Source: Deltaproteobacteria bacterium (GTDB lineage Bacteria > UBA10199 > DSSB01 > JACPFA01). Taken from it: a stretch of DNA of 64,000 nt. Under the pieces are notes generated by a model. It saw only the letters and a list, made by a program, of their open reading frames with translations, did no database searches and was not told where the DNA came from. Positions 45,419-53,981 of this stretch are shown here, in pieces (the first letter of the stretch is position 1; every line of letters begins with the position of its first letter). Location of the stretch: assembly GCA_016183235.1 (NCBI GenBank), contig JACPFA010000026.1:97284-161283 (forward strand), given 5' to 3'. The position numbers were made by a program, and so were the translations under genes.

Positions 45419-47380
45419 GTGGATTTAGCAGTCATTTTATTATTGCCTCTCCTAGGATCGTTGTTGAACGGCGCCTTTGCCGTGAAGGCCTCCGTAACCA
45501 AACGCCCTTTGCCTGAGTTATTGATTGCTATAGTGGGGGTGCTTTTCCCATTTTTATCTTTTCTTATTGCCGTCAAGGCATCGTTACCATTTTTGTTGAA
45601 TGGTCAACTAGCACCCACCCAAGAACATCTTTTTGATTGGGTCGTATCCGGGCCTTTTTCAGTCAGTGCTAGTCTTTTGCTCGATCGGCTTTCCGTGGTT
45701 ATGGTGTTGGTGGTAACGGGCGTGGGCACGCTAATTCATTTTTATTCTCGGGGTTACATGCACGGGGATGCGGGTTTTGCTCGCTACTATTGTTATTTAA
45801 ACCTCTTTTTATTTTCCATGTTGGTGCTGGTGTTGGCCGATAATCTACTCTTTTTATTTGTAGGGTGGGAGGGGGTAGGGCTTTGTTCTTATTTATTGAT
45901 TGGGTTTTATTTTACCGATGCTGACAAAGCCGCGGCGGGTAAAAAGGCCTTTGTGGTGAATCGGATTGGCGACTTTGGTTTTCTCATCGGACTCTTTTTA
46001 ATTTTGGGGCAATTGGGAATGAGTGTGAGTGCCGGCGAAAATATTTTGAGTTTTAATTATCTGATGCAACATGTCGAGCAATTAGCCCCCGTGGCAGGCT
46101 GGGTCACTTTTTGTTTGTTCTTAGGCGCCACGGGAAAATCCGCCCAAATTCCCCTTTATGTTTGGTTGCCCGATGCCATGGCTGGTCCCACCCCGGTTTC
46201 AGCTCTCATTCATGCAGCTACCATGGTGACTGCTGGCGTTTACATGATGGTAAGGCTTTTTTTCTTATTCAATTACGACCTGGCACCTTATACCATGCAG
46301 CTCATTGCCACGGTGGGGGCCGCCACCGCCTTGTTTGCAGCGACCATCGGGTTAGTGCAAAACGATATTAAAAAAGTCTTGGCCTATTCAACGGTGAGTC
46401 AATTGGGTTACATGGTGTTGGGAGTAGGCGTGGGGGCCTATGGGGCCGCGATTTTTCATTTAATGACTCATGCTTTTTTTAAGGCCTGTCTCTTTTTGGG
46501 CGCGGGTGCAGTGATTCATGCCCTGCATCATGAACAAGATATTCAAAAGATGGGTGGCCTTAAATCGAAACTCCCCGTGGTTTTTGTTACGTTTACCATT
46601 GCCAGTTTAGCCATTGCAGGTATTCCACCGCTGGCTGGGTTTTTCTCTAAAGATGAGATCCTTTTTCAAACCTATGTTACCGGTCATCGTTATCTTTATA
46701 CCGTAGCCTTTATTGCCGCTGGGTTTACCGCTTTTTATATGTTTCGGCTGGTGGCCCTAACCTTTTTGGGTAAGTCTAGCCTCGAACATCACGGGCATCA
46801 TCATGCAGCTCACGTGCAAAAAGTCCCCTTTAGTATGCAAAGTGTTTTGGTGGTGTTGGCCTTGCTTTCAGTGGTTGGGGGCTGGGTAGGTATTCCCGAT
46901 GCCTTGGGTCATGGTTTGGGGCTGCATAATTATTGGCAAGCTTGGTTACCTTTTGGGGTTGGCGAAACCAGCCTCGAGGGGCACAATGTGCATAGCTTAG
47001 AAATCGAGCTGGCCTTCATCTCTGCCCTGTGGGGTGCTTTGTTTGTGGGTTTGGCGATTTATATCTATCTTAAAAAACCAGCTTGGCCACAAAACTGTGC
47101 ACAAAAACTCAAATGGGTGTATGCGTTGCTACGCGAAAAATATTTTATCGATGAAATTTATAATGCTTTGATTATCCAACCCATCAAAAGCGTCAGTCAG
47201 TATGTATTAGCAAAATTTTGTGACCAGGGCATCATCGACACCCTGTTTATTAAAGGGCTAGCGTTTTTTACCCAAGTAGGGGGCGGTTTGGTGAATCGTT
47301 TTCAAAACGGTTCGGTGAATGCTTATGTCCTTTACTTTTTTGTTGCCTTGATCGGGTTGTTAACTTGGGCATTGGTTTAA
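45419..47380 (+). CDS. nuoL: NADH-quinone oxidoreductase subunit L
   Basis: A 653-residue antiporter-like membrane subunit (ND5-type) with the long lateral helix near the C-terminus. FVGWEGVGLCSYLLIGFYF, GKSAQIPLYVWLPDAMAGPT, PVSALIHAATMVTAGVYMMV and LAYSTVSQLGYMVLGVG are conserved and hold the proton-path Glu, Lys and His residues. Start is GTG 45419. Confidence 0.97.
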   Translation: MDLAVILLLPLLGSLLNGAFAVKASVTKRPLPELLIAIVGVLFPFLSFLIAVKASLPFLLNGQLAPTQEHLFDWVVSGPFSVSASLLLDRLSVVMVLVVTGVGTLIHFYSRGYMHGDAGFARYYCYLNLFLFSMLVLVLADNLLFLFVGWEGVGLCSYLLIGFYFTDADKAAAGKKAFVVNRIGDFGFLIGLFLILGQLGMSVSAGENILSFNYLMQHVEQLAPVAGWVTFCLFLGATGKSAQIPLYVWLPDAMAGPTPVSALIHAATMVTAGVYMMVRLFFLFNYDLAPYTMQLIATVGAATALFAATIGLVQNDIKKVLAYSTVSQLGYMVLGVGVGAYGAAIFHLMTHAFFKACLFLGAGAVIHALHHEQDIQKMGGLKSKLPVVFVTFTIASLAIAGIPPLAGFFSKDEILFQTYVTGHRYLYTVAFIAAGFTAFYMFRLVALTFLGKSSLEHHGHHHAAHVQKVPFSMQSVLVVLALLSVVGGWVGIPDALGHGLGLHNYWQAWLPFGVGETSLEGHNVHSLEIELAFISALWGALFVGLAIYIYLKKPAWPQNCAQKLKWVYALLREKYFIDEIYNALIIQPIKSVSQYVLAKFCDQGIIDTLFIKGLAFFTQVGGGLVNRFQNGSVNAYVLYFFVALIGLLTWALV

Positions 47381-47395
47381 ATTGAGAGTAATTTT

Positions 47396-48991
47396 ATGTT
47401 GTGGTTCAATGAACATATTTTAACCGTGGTGGTTTTTTTACCGCTAGCTTTTGCAGCGCTTGGCCTCCTCCTCAAAGGTAGTTGGTCAAAATACATTGCC
47501 ACCCTCGGCACCTTGGTAACTTTTGTAGTGTCGCTGCACCTTTGGTACCATGATAGCGGCGCTGCAGGTTTTCGTTTTTCTGAAACCATGAGTTGGATCC
47601 CAAGCTTAGGTATTCAATATAAGCTGGGTGTTGATGGGTTTAGCCTTTGGCTTGTTCTTTTAACCACGATTTTAAGTTTTCTGTCGGTCGTTTTTTCTAC
47701 CGGTTCCATTCAGCAGCGCGAAAAAGAATATTATTTTTTCATGTTGGTTTTGGAGTGTGGCATGTTGGGGGCACTGGTGGCCCTTGATGTGTTTCTTTTT
47801 TATATTTTTTGGGAAGCCATGCTCATCCCCATGTATTTTCTCATTGGCATTTGGGGCGGCAAAGAAAAAATTTATGCGGCCATCAAGTTTTTTATTTTTA
47901 CCCTAGTGGGTAGTGTTTTGATGTTGGTGGCCATTTTATATCTTTATTTTAAAGCCGGCCAAACCTTTGAATTGAGCCAATGGTACAACCTCGAATTAAA
48001 TCTTACCGAACAACTGTGGCTTTTTGCCGCCTTTGCCCTTTCTTTTGCGATTAAGGTTCCCATGGTGCCCTTACATACCTGGCTCCCCGATGCCCATGTG
48101 CAGGCGCCAACGGCCGGAAGTGTTATCTTGGCTGGTATTTTACTAAAGATGGGGACCTATGGCTTTGTGCGCTTTGCCATGCCGCTCTTCCCCGAGGCCT
48201 TGCTTAAATCGCAATCCTTGCTGGCGCTGTTAGCCGTGATCGGTATTGTTTATGGTGCTTTGGTGGCCATGGTGCAAAAAGATATTAAAAAACTGGTGGC
48301 CTATTCTTCGGTGTCTCATTTGGGGTTTGTGATGTTGGGGTTGATGTCGCTTTCTCCTCACGCCATTAACGGTGCAGTTTATCAAATGCTCAACCATGGG
48401 ATTAGCACGGGGGCCTTGTTTTTGTTGGTAGGCATGATTTACGATCGAACTCATACCCGTGAAATCAAAGATTATGGTGGCATTGCCAAACAAGTACCCA
48501 TTTTTACCGTCATCTTTATGATCGTGACTTTTTCAAGCATCGCCTTGCCGGGCACCAATGGTTTTATCGGTGAATTTTTAATTTTGTCGGGGGCTTATGC
48601 TAGTTTGCCTTGGCTAACCATTGTGGGTTCTACTGGCGTGGTGCTCTCGGCGGTTTACATGTTATGGATGGTCGAGCGAGTGTTTTTTGGTGAAATGCGA
48701 AATCCCAAATTGGCAACGTTGACCGATTTGAAGTGGAAAGAAATTTTTGTCATGGCACCTTTGGTGGTTTTAATTTTTTGGATGGGAGTACAGCCTAAAT
48801 TTTTCCTCGATAAAGTCGACGTGGCTAGCCAAAGCTTGCTTTTACAAATGAAAACCTATCGAGGGGTGCAAGTTTCAAAAAAGGTGTCATTGCGAGGCAC
48901 TCTGTCATTGCGAGCCCAGCAGGGCGTGGCAATCTCCCCGGTTAAACAGAAGAGATTGCTTCACCCTGCTGGGTTCGCAATGACAGAGTAA
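47396..48991 (+). CDS. nuoM: NADH-quinone oxidoreductase subunit M with repeat-derived C-terminal tail
   Basis: A 531-residue antiporter-like subunit (ND4-type). FWEAMLIPMYFLIGIWGG, KVPMVPLHTWLPDAHVQAPT, AGSVILAGILLKMGTYGFVR and LVAYSSVSHLGFVMLG hold the proton-path residues. Family sequence ends near residue 496. The last 35 residues (beginning SLRGTLSLRAQQG) are translated from a GTCATTGCGAG palindrome that also contains the stop codon. Confidence 0.96.
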   Translation: MLWFNEHILTVVVFLPLAFAALGLLLKGSWSKYIATLGTLVTFVVSLHLWYHDSGAAGFRFSETMSWIPSLGIQYKLGVDGFSLWLVLLTTILSFLSVVFSTGSIQQREKEYYFFMLVLECGMLGALVALDVFLFYIFWEAMLIPMYFLIGIWGGKEKIYAAIKFFIFTLVGSVLMLVAILYLYFKAGQTFELSQWYNLELNLTEQLWLFAAFALSFAIKVPMVPLHTWLPDAHVQAPTAGSVILAGILLKMGTYGFVRFAMPLFPEALLKSQSLLALLAVIGIVYGALVAMVQKDIKKLVAYSSVSHLGFVMLGLMSLSPHAINGAVYQMLNHGISTGALFLLVGMIYDRTHTREIKDYGGIAKQVPIFTVIFMIVTFSSIALPGTNGFIGEFLILSGAYASLPWLTIVGSTGVVLSAVYMLWMVERVFFGEMRNPKLATLTDLKWKEIFVMAPLVVLIFWMGVQPKFFLDKVDVASQSLLLQMKTYRGVQVSKKVSLRGTLSLRAQQGVAISPVKQKRLLHPAGFAMTE

Positions 48992-49010
48992 ATACTGGGT
49001 TCGCAATGAC
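48885..49010. repeat. GTCATTGCGAG palindromic repeat spanning the nuoM-nuoN junction
   Basis: TGTCATTGCGAGGCAC and a full copy (CTGTCATTGCGAGCCCAGCA to TTCGCAATGACAG) lie in frame at the end of nuoM. A further TTCGCAATGAC unit ends at 49010. The frame of translation is the same as that used in the Rsm22-like gene at 62706-62893. Confidence 0.9.
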
Positions 49011-49026
49011 TTCAGTAAATAATTTT

Positions 49027-50514
49027 ATGTTAACTGAACATTATATCGATAATATACAAGTGTTAAGCATACTGAAGTCATTCTGGCCCGTGTGGTTGTT
49101 GGCCGCGGGGGGTCTTTTGATAATGTTTTTGGCCTTTCTCAAAGCCCTGATTCGCATTGAAGTTTGTGGTTATATTACCACCGCACTGTTTTTGGGCGCT
49201 TTGTTTGGTTTTGCTGGTCATTTAACGAATTTTACGCAAGCGAGCACCTCTTTTCTCATCGTCGATCCTTACGGGAGTTTTTTGGCCATCGTTATTTGTT
49301 TAGTGGGTGCGGTGATTAGCATGCTCGCCATTTCTTATTTTAAACGACAAGAAGAACGCATTGGCGAAATCTTTTCGCTACTTTTATTTTCAGCCGTGGG
49401 CATGTGCCTCATGGTGATGACCACTCATTTATTAACTTTGTTTATCGCCCTTGAGGTGATGAGTCTTTCGCTTTACGTGCTGGTGGGCGTGCAACGGCAG
49501 GCCTTTATTTCAAGTGAAGGGGCTTTAAAATATTTTGTCTTGGGGTCGGCCGCCAGTAGTTTTTTATTATTGGGGATCGCCCTGTTTTATGGGGCTACCA
49601 ATAGCCTTTCGGTGCAAGGTTCATTGGGCGTGACGTTAGTGAAGCCTTTTGATTTATATTTGAAATTGGGCATTGTGCTGTTGATCTTGGGCTTTGCTTT
49701 TAAAGTAGGGGCGGTGCCGTTCCATTTTTGGACCCCCGATGTTTACACCGGGGCGCCTTATCCCATCACCGGGTTTATGGCCACCGGGGTTAAGGTAGCG
49801 GCCTTTGGGGCCCTGCTTCGCGTCTTGCAATACACCTTCAATCTTTTTCCCGTTCCTTCGATTCGTTTGGTCACCCTCTTAAGCCTTGCCACCATGATTG
49901 TAGGTAACTTGGCGGCCTTACGCCAAACCAATCTCAAACGCATCTTGGCCTATTCTTCGATTGGCCATGCAGGTTATTTACTGTTAGGCGTGGTGGCCTA
50001 TTTAAGTCAATTGCAGGGGCAGGCGGCTGGAGATGTTGGCCCCATCCTTTTTTATCTCTTAACCTATTGCCTCATGACCTTGGGAACTTTTGCGATTTTA
50101 AGTACGCTCGCCAAAGGATCTGAAGAGGCCGTTGAGCTGAATGACTTAGCCGGCTTAGCAAGCCGCAAACCTTTTGTAGCTGGGCTTTTGGCGATTTTTC
50201 TTTTTTCGTTGGCCGGTCTGCCCCCCACCGTGGGTTTTGTGGGTAAATTTTATTTGTTCAAACAGGCGGTGATGATGGGCCATGTTTCGTTGGTGGTAGT
50301 GGCCGTTCTTACTAGCGCGATTTCTTTTTATTATTATGTGGCCCCCATTGTGGCCATGTATTTTAAAACTGGTGACAAGGTCACCATCACCTGGATAAAT
50401 CCCCTGGCTCTCACCTTAGTGGCTATGTTAGCCTTAAGCATATTGTATTTGGGAATAAAACCTTCCCAATATTTGGTGTTAACCAATATGGCTTTCATGG
50501 CAACTAACCTATGA
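49027..50514 (+). CDS. nuoN: NADH-quinone oxidoreductase subunit N
   Basis: A 495-residue antiporter-like subunit (ND2-type). ALEVMSLSLYVLVGVQ, GFAFKVGAVPFHFWTPDVYT, GAPYPITGFMATGVKVAAFG and LKRILAYSSIGHAGYLLLGV are conserved. ATG 49027 is preferred. The frame opens seven codons earlier at an ATG that belongs to the repeat end GCAATGAC. Neither has a good ribosome site. It overlaps the next gene by 4 bp. Confidence 0.95.
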   Translation: MLTEHYIDNIQVLSILKSFWPVWLLAAGGLLIMFLAFLKALIRIEVCGYITTALFLGALFGFAGHLTNFTQASTSFLIVDPYGSFLAIVICLVGAVISMLAISYFKRQEERIGEIFSLLLFSAVGMCLMVMTTHLLTLFIALEVMSLSLYVLVGVQRQAFISSEGALKYFVLGSAASSFLLLGIALFYGATNSLSVQGSLGVTLVKPFDLYLKLGIVLLILGFAFKVGAVPFHFWTPDVYTGAPYPITGFMATGVKVAAFGALLRVLQYTFNLFPVPSIRLVTLLSLATMIVGNLAALRQTNLKRILAYSSIGHAGYLLLGVVAYLSQLQGQAAGDVGPILFYLLTYCLMTLGTFAILSTLAKGSEEAVELNDLAGLASRKPFVAGLLAIFLFSLAGLPPTVGFVGKFYLFKQAVMMGHVSLVVVAVLTSAISFYYYVAPIVAMYFKTGDKVTITWINPLALTLVAMLALSILYLGIKPSQYLVLTNMAFMATNL

Positions 50515-51377
50515 TCAAAAATTTAGATGAATATTTGGAAATGCAGGCCAATCGCAACGAGGTGGTTGGCTCCTGGGGCTTCAGTTCTAATCTCAATTTT
50601 ACTCGCATGAAACCTGAAGAAACCAATATTTGGTTTTTTGAACAGGTGTTTAATTTTTTGCGGTCGTTTTTTGGGCTCGTGGTTCCTGATTCGATGGAAA
50701 TTATAACTTACAACGCGACCAAACAAGTCAAACGCCAAAACCTCGATCAACAAACTTTTTTAGACGAGCTCATGCTGGTGATGAAAGGCCTCAAACAGCA
50801 CCTATGGACCATTCGCCTTAATCTCAATATTGTGGGTTTTTTACGCACCAAGAATCGGCCCGACGATCCGGTGCGATTGCAAATCAAAGAGCCTTGCACA
50901 TTTATTGTTTGGGGTGGGCCCGATGAATCGGGCTTTCAATCATTCTCCATCACCTATAATTTGTTTTCCACCACCATCTTAGATGGCGAAGACCAAATGC
51001 TGTGGTCGATCAATCAACCGGTTTTAGAAAAGGCCCTGCGCAAATGGGAACAACAAACGGGCCAACGGATTAATGTGGTCGATAGCAATGCGGCCCATGT
51101 GCCGGTGAACCGCTATGGTTTTGGTGCCCCACGGCGCCCCACCCCACCCCCTCCACCGCCGCCATCTCAGACACGTGGCAAGGCCCCCGTTGCCTTTGAA
51201 ATGGCAGATGACGAAGCCTTCAAAGCCGAGCTTAAAAATCAAGACCTGCCTGAGCTAGAAGACGAGCTGCTAGAAGATTGGGAAGACATAAATGACGAAG
51301 CCCCCGAGCCTGGACCCGATGAACCCAACGAACCCGCTGATTCAACCAAGAAAAAAGACCCCTTTGATTTTAGTTAA
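50511..51377 (+). CDS. hypothetical protein translationally coupled to nuoN, 288 aa
   Basis: I do not recognise it. The ATG overlaps the nuoN stop (ATGA), so it is expressed with complex I. Residues 1-190 look globular, alpha/beta and soluble (INFLRSFFGLVVPDSM-type helix, WGGPDESGFQSFSITYNLFS). From about 205 follow a Pro-rich linker (RRPTPPPPPPPSQTRG) and an acidic C-terminus (ELEDELLEDWEDINDE). No signal peptide or membrane helix is seen. It may be an accessory or assembly factor for the complex, or a passenger gene. Confidence 0.65.
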   Translation: MIKNLDEYLEMQANRNEVVGSWGFSSNLNFTRMKPEETNIWFFEQVFNFLRSFFGLVVPDSMEIITYNATKQVKRQNLDQQTFLDELMLVMKGLKQHLWTIRLNLNIVGFLRTKNRPDDPVRLQIKEPCTFIVWGGPDESGFQSFSITYNLFSTTILDGEDQMLWSINQPVLEKALRKWEQQTGQRINVVDSNAAHVPVNRYGFGAPRRPTPPPPPPPSQTRGKAPVAFEMADDEAFKAELKNQDLPELEDELLEDWEDINDEAPEPGPDEPNEPADSTKKKDPFDFS

Positions 51378-52118
51378 TCATTGGCTGGTTGATCGATGGC
51401 GACGAGCAATGCGACGTTCAGGTTCTGTGGGGGGTGGCAAGTCATAGGGCAAAGGCGGCACACAGGTGATAACAGGTTCAGGCTCGTATTCTTCTTGAGA
51501 TTTAATAGGTTCCCCTTCCCATGCATCAAGCTTAACCAGTTCACAACCACAAGGTTGTTCTTTAAAATTTCCCTCTTCATCTGTTGTGCCGGTGCAGTCG
51601 AAGCCGACGGGGAAGGTAAGGCAACCACCGAGTACCAAGTTAGGCTCATCAACCTCGGGCGGGTTACTTAGGATACCTATCAATTGTAATGGAATTAGCT
51701 CTAGAGAACGAGTCTCTCCATCCTTCGGGTAAGTCTTGTAGCGACCTGCATGACAAACCCTAACGTCACTATATTCTTCGGTAGCACACAAAACAGTCAA
51801 CAATTTTGATTCTCTTGTAAGATAAAAACCTTTTATAACATTATCTTTATAGCCACCTTCTCCACCAAGGGGAGTCCCATTTCTAAAAATGGCCACAGTA
51901 CCATCTTGTCTTTTAACTCTAAACTCTGGAGCATCCCGTAATGGGACATATTCGCCCTCTTTTGTTTGGATAAAATATGAAAGATTGGTCCCAGGGGTCG
52001 GATCAAGTTCAAATTTAGGACCCACAACTAAATCTTTTAACCCATCTCCATTAATGTCAGTCATAACGTAGGATCGATTAAAACTTGCAGAATCAAAAAG
52101 ACTATCTAGCCATCCCAT
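51378..52118 (-). CDS. hypothetical protein with one FG-GAP/VCBS-like repeat, 246 aa
   Basis: A single calcium-type loop VMTDINGDGLKDLVVGPKFE near residue 18 matches FG-GAP/VCBS repeats, which normally come in several blades. There is no signal peptide in front, although such proteins are usually exported. Eight Cys residues lie in the second half (CLTFPVGFDC, CGCELV, CVPPLP). It may be the 3' remnant of a larger secreted protein. It is convergent with the gene after nuoN with no gap. Confidence 0.55.
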   Translation of the reverse strand: MGWLDSLFDSASFNRSYVMTDINGDGLKDLVVGPKFELDPTPGTNLSYFIQTKEGEYVPLRDAPEFRVKRQDGTVAIFRNGTPLGGEGGYKDNVIKGFYLTRESKLLTVLCATEEYSDVRVCHAGRYKTYPKDGETRSLELIPLQLIGILSNPPEVDEPNLVLGGCLTFPVGFDCTGTTDEEGNFKEQPCGCELVKLDAWEGEPIKSQEEYEPEPVITCVPPLPYDLPPPTEPERRIARRHRSTSQ

Positions 52119-52499
52119 AAAAAACTCCTTAAAGCGATTACCCCATTTGACAAAGAATTATCGGGCAATGGGCATTTTTGTTGCCTATTATATAAAAATT
52201 TTGGCTTTTATGAATAAAAATAGAACTAATATGCATATTTATATGTGATTTTTCCCGCATATGCACTTGACGCCGCGCGCTTTTTCTTGTCATCCCTGCC
52301 CCTGCCTACGCAGGAGTAAACTCCGGCAGGGATCCAGTCTTTTCAAACACCTCTGGATTCCCGCTTTCGCGGGAATGACAACGGTGGCGTTAAGTGCATG
52401 TGCAGGTGATTTTTAGTAGATGAAAATTTGTAGGGCCTTTTTAAACTTGTTCTGTTTTTAAATATTGACTATGCTTAGGGGGTAAGCATATGATGAGAT
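52119..52499. other. intergenic region with one palindromic repeat
   Basis: This 381-bp gap separates the divergent FG-GAP-like gene and the toxin/antitoxin-like pair. A TCATCCC repeat sits at 52289-52380 inside a larger inverted repeat (GCACTTGACGCC at 52263 and GGCGTTAAGTGC at 52386). The rest is AT-rich; promoters are expected but not identified. Confidence 0.5.
52289..52380. repeat. TCATCCCTGC palindromic repeat
   Basis: TGTCATCCCTGCCCCTGCCT at 52289 and CGGGAATGACA ending at 52380 form the two sides; GGGATCCAGTC and CTGGATTCCC are the inner arms. The left half carries a small insertion relative to the copy at 10821-10913. Confidence 0.8.
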
Positions 52500-52886
52500 A
52501 TGGCAAAGGTTTTTAAACCAACTAAGCTGATTTTTCAAAACTGGGGTAAACAAGGGGGAAAGATCCGAGCGCGTCAGCTTTCGGCTGAACGTCGTCGGGC
52601 CATTGCGGTGCAAGGGGCTCATGCCCGTTGGGGTAAAAAAGCTCACTTACTTCCACCTAGCGTTCGGCTTTCCAAACTTGAGTGGAATAACCCAGTTTAT
52701 CTTGAAGAGATACTTTCAGAAGGTTCCTTAGAGGCTTGGCGAGAGTTGTATCGTCAGTTATACGACCAACCTTTTGGGCCCGCGGCATTAGCCTTAAAAA
52801 AAGTTTTGGCCTCAACAAAAATTTACGGCATTACTCCCTTGTGGGAAGGGCTTTTAAAGCGAGTCCAAGGGGAAGTTTCTGTATGA
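52500..52886 (+). CDS. AbiE-type antitoxin-like partner, 128 aa
   Basis: The N-terminal half (QGGKIRARQLSAERRRAIAV followed by QGAHARWG) is the basic SxERRxxIAxxAAxARW-type helix pair seen in small proteins encoded before AbiEii-like nucleotidyltransferases. The C-terminal half (LEEILSEGSLEAWRELYRQL) is helical. By position it is the antitoxin or regulator. It overlaps the following gene by 4 bp. Confidence 0.6.
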   Translation: MAKVFKPTKLIFQNWGKQGGKIRARQLSAERRRAIAVQGAHARWGKKAHLLPPSVRLSKLEWNNPVYLEEILSEGSLEAWRELYRQLYDQPFGPAALALKKVLASTKIYGITPLWEGLLKRVQGEVSV

Positions 52887-53536
52887 ATAAAAAATCCAGT
52901 AAAAAGTCTCTAGCTAAACTTCCTGAATGGGAAAAGTTGCTTTCAGCGCAAATGATCTTTCAATCCCATTTCCCTGAATGTATTTTAGTGGGTGAGACGG
53001 CAGATGCCGATTATGTCGTTTCCGATTTGAAAAAACGGTTTGCAAACATTCTTCAAGCCGTAGAAAAAGAGGCAGGATGGCACACTAAAAGGTTAGAGCC
53101 GCCCGTGCTCATCCTTGGGCATTTTCAGGGAGTAAGAACAGGCTTAAGGCAACTCATTCGAGCAGCCCCCCTTGAGACAACCCTAGTGCGAGGGTTAAGA
53201 ATTCCGACGGTAGAAGAGATGCTTCGCATCAAGGCTTACTTGATTGTACGGCGTAATACCACCCGGGATTTCATCGATTTTTTAGCTCTTTTTGATCAAA
53301 TGGGCACCACCCAAGCCTTACAAGCTTTGGGTCCTTTAGATCGCCTCTATCCTCAAAAAGAGGGAAATTCCATCAGTCAACAGCTAGCTCTTCAATTAGC
53401 CGAACCCAAACCCTGGGATCTCTCCGCGACAAACTTAGGCCATTACAAAGCACTTAAAGCCCCTTATACCGATTGGAAGGAAGTCATTCGCCGCGCTTAT
53501 GCTATGGCCCAGGCCATCATGCTTCATCAATTGTAA
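52883..53536 (+). CDS. AbiEii-like nucleotidyltransferase, apparently lacking the catalytic segment
   Basis: A 217-residue protein whose body (DADYVVSDLKKRFANILQAV, PVLILGHFQGVRTGLRQLIR, IPTVEEMLRIKAYLIVRRN, TTRDFIDFLAL) resembles AbiEii/AbiGii-type toxins. In these proteins the N-terminus should read like GGTAxxLHxGHRxSxDxD. Here CILVGETADADYVV joins the two sides with about a dozen residues missing. The protein is therefore probably inactive as a nucleotidyltransferase. ATG 52883 overlaps the partner's stop; the frame also opens upstream at 52736. Confidence 0.65.
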   Translation: MNKKSSKKSLAKLPEWEKLLSAQMIFQSHFPECILVGETADADYVVSDLKKRFANILQAVEKEAGWHTKRLEPPVLILGHFQGVRTGLRQLIRAAPLETTLVRGLRIPTVEEMLRIKAYLIVRRNTTRDFIDFLALFDQMGTTQALQALGPLDRLYPQKEGNSISQQLALQLAEPKPWDLSATNLGHYKALKAPYTDWKEVIRRAYAMAQAIMLHQL

Positions 53537-53594
53537 TTAGCTAGTACTGTTTTTCGACGCAACCTATTTTTCATCCAGCCGAGCTAAAAGCGCT

Positions 53595-53727
53595 GTAGTG
53601 TTTTAACTTTTAAATAGGCTGTCATCCCCGCGAAGGCGGGGATCCAGCGCTTAACCCTACTTACAGAACTGGATCCCCGCTTTCGCGAGGATGACAGAAA
53701 ACATACTATTAAAAAGTTAAAATACTA
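53595..53727. repeat. TAGTATTTTAAC / TCATCCCCGCG palindromic element, full copy
   Basis: GTAGTGTTTTAACTTTTAAA and GTTAAAATACTATG are outer arms; TGTCATCCCCGCGAAGGCGG and GCTTTCGCGAGGATGACA are inner arms. A half copy is found at 31970-32032. Confidence 0.8.
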
Positions 53728-53746
53728 TGGCTTATTCCAATGATCT

Positions 53747-53948
53747 GTAATGCTTCAGTCTTGCAGGGAGAGCGCTTGGGTTGTTGAGGAAGCCATCGCG
53801 GAAGCGGCGGGGCCCCCATGCGGGCTAGCCGGCATGGAAAGCCGGTTATACCGGAAGGCTTCCGTGCCGGCTAGCCCCATGAGGGTCGCCGATGGAGCGC
53901 GGCTGACGAAATAACCCAAGCGCTCTCCCTGCAAGACTGAAGCATTAC
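53747..53948. mobile_element. MITE-like hairpin element, 'GTAATGCCTCAG' family, copy 3
   Basis: 39-bp terminal inverted repeats (53747-53785 and 53910-53948). The arms differ from copy 2 at three positions, and each change is matched by its partner; a fourth change gives a G-T pair. The interior keeps the GGCTAGCCGGCA stem but lacks a 20-bp G/C stretch of copy 2. Flanks AATGATCT and AATAACCT match only partly, so the target duplication is unclear. Confidence 0.85.
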
Positions 53949-53981
53949 AATAACCTTTAATTTAAAATGTCGGGGGGCATC

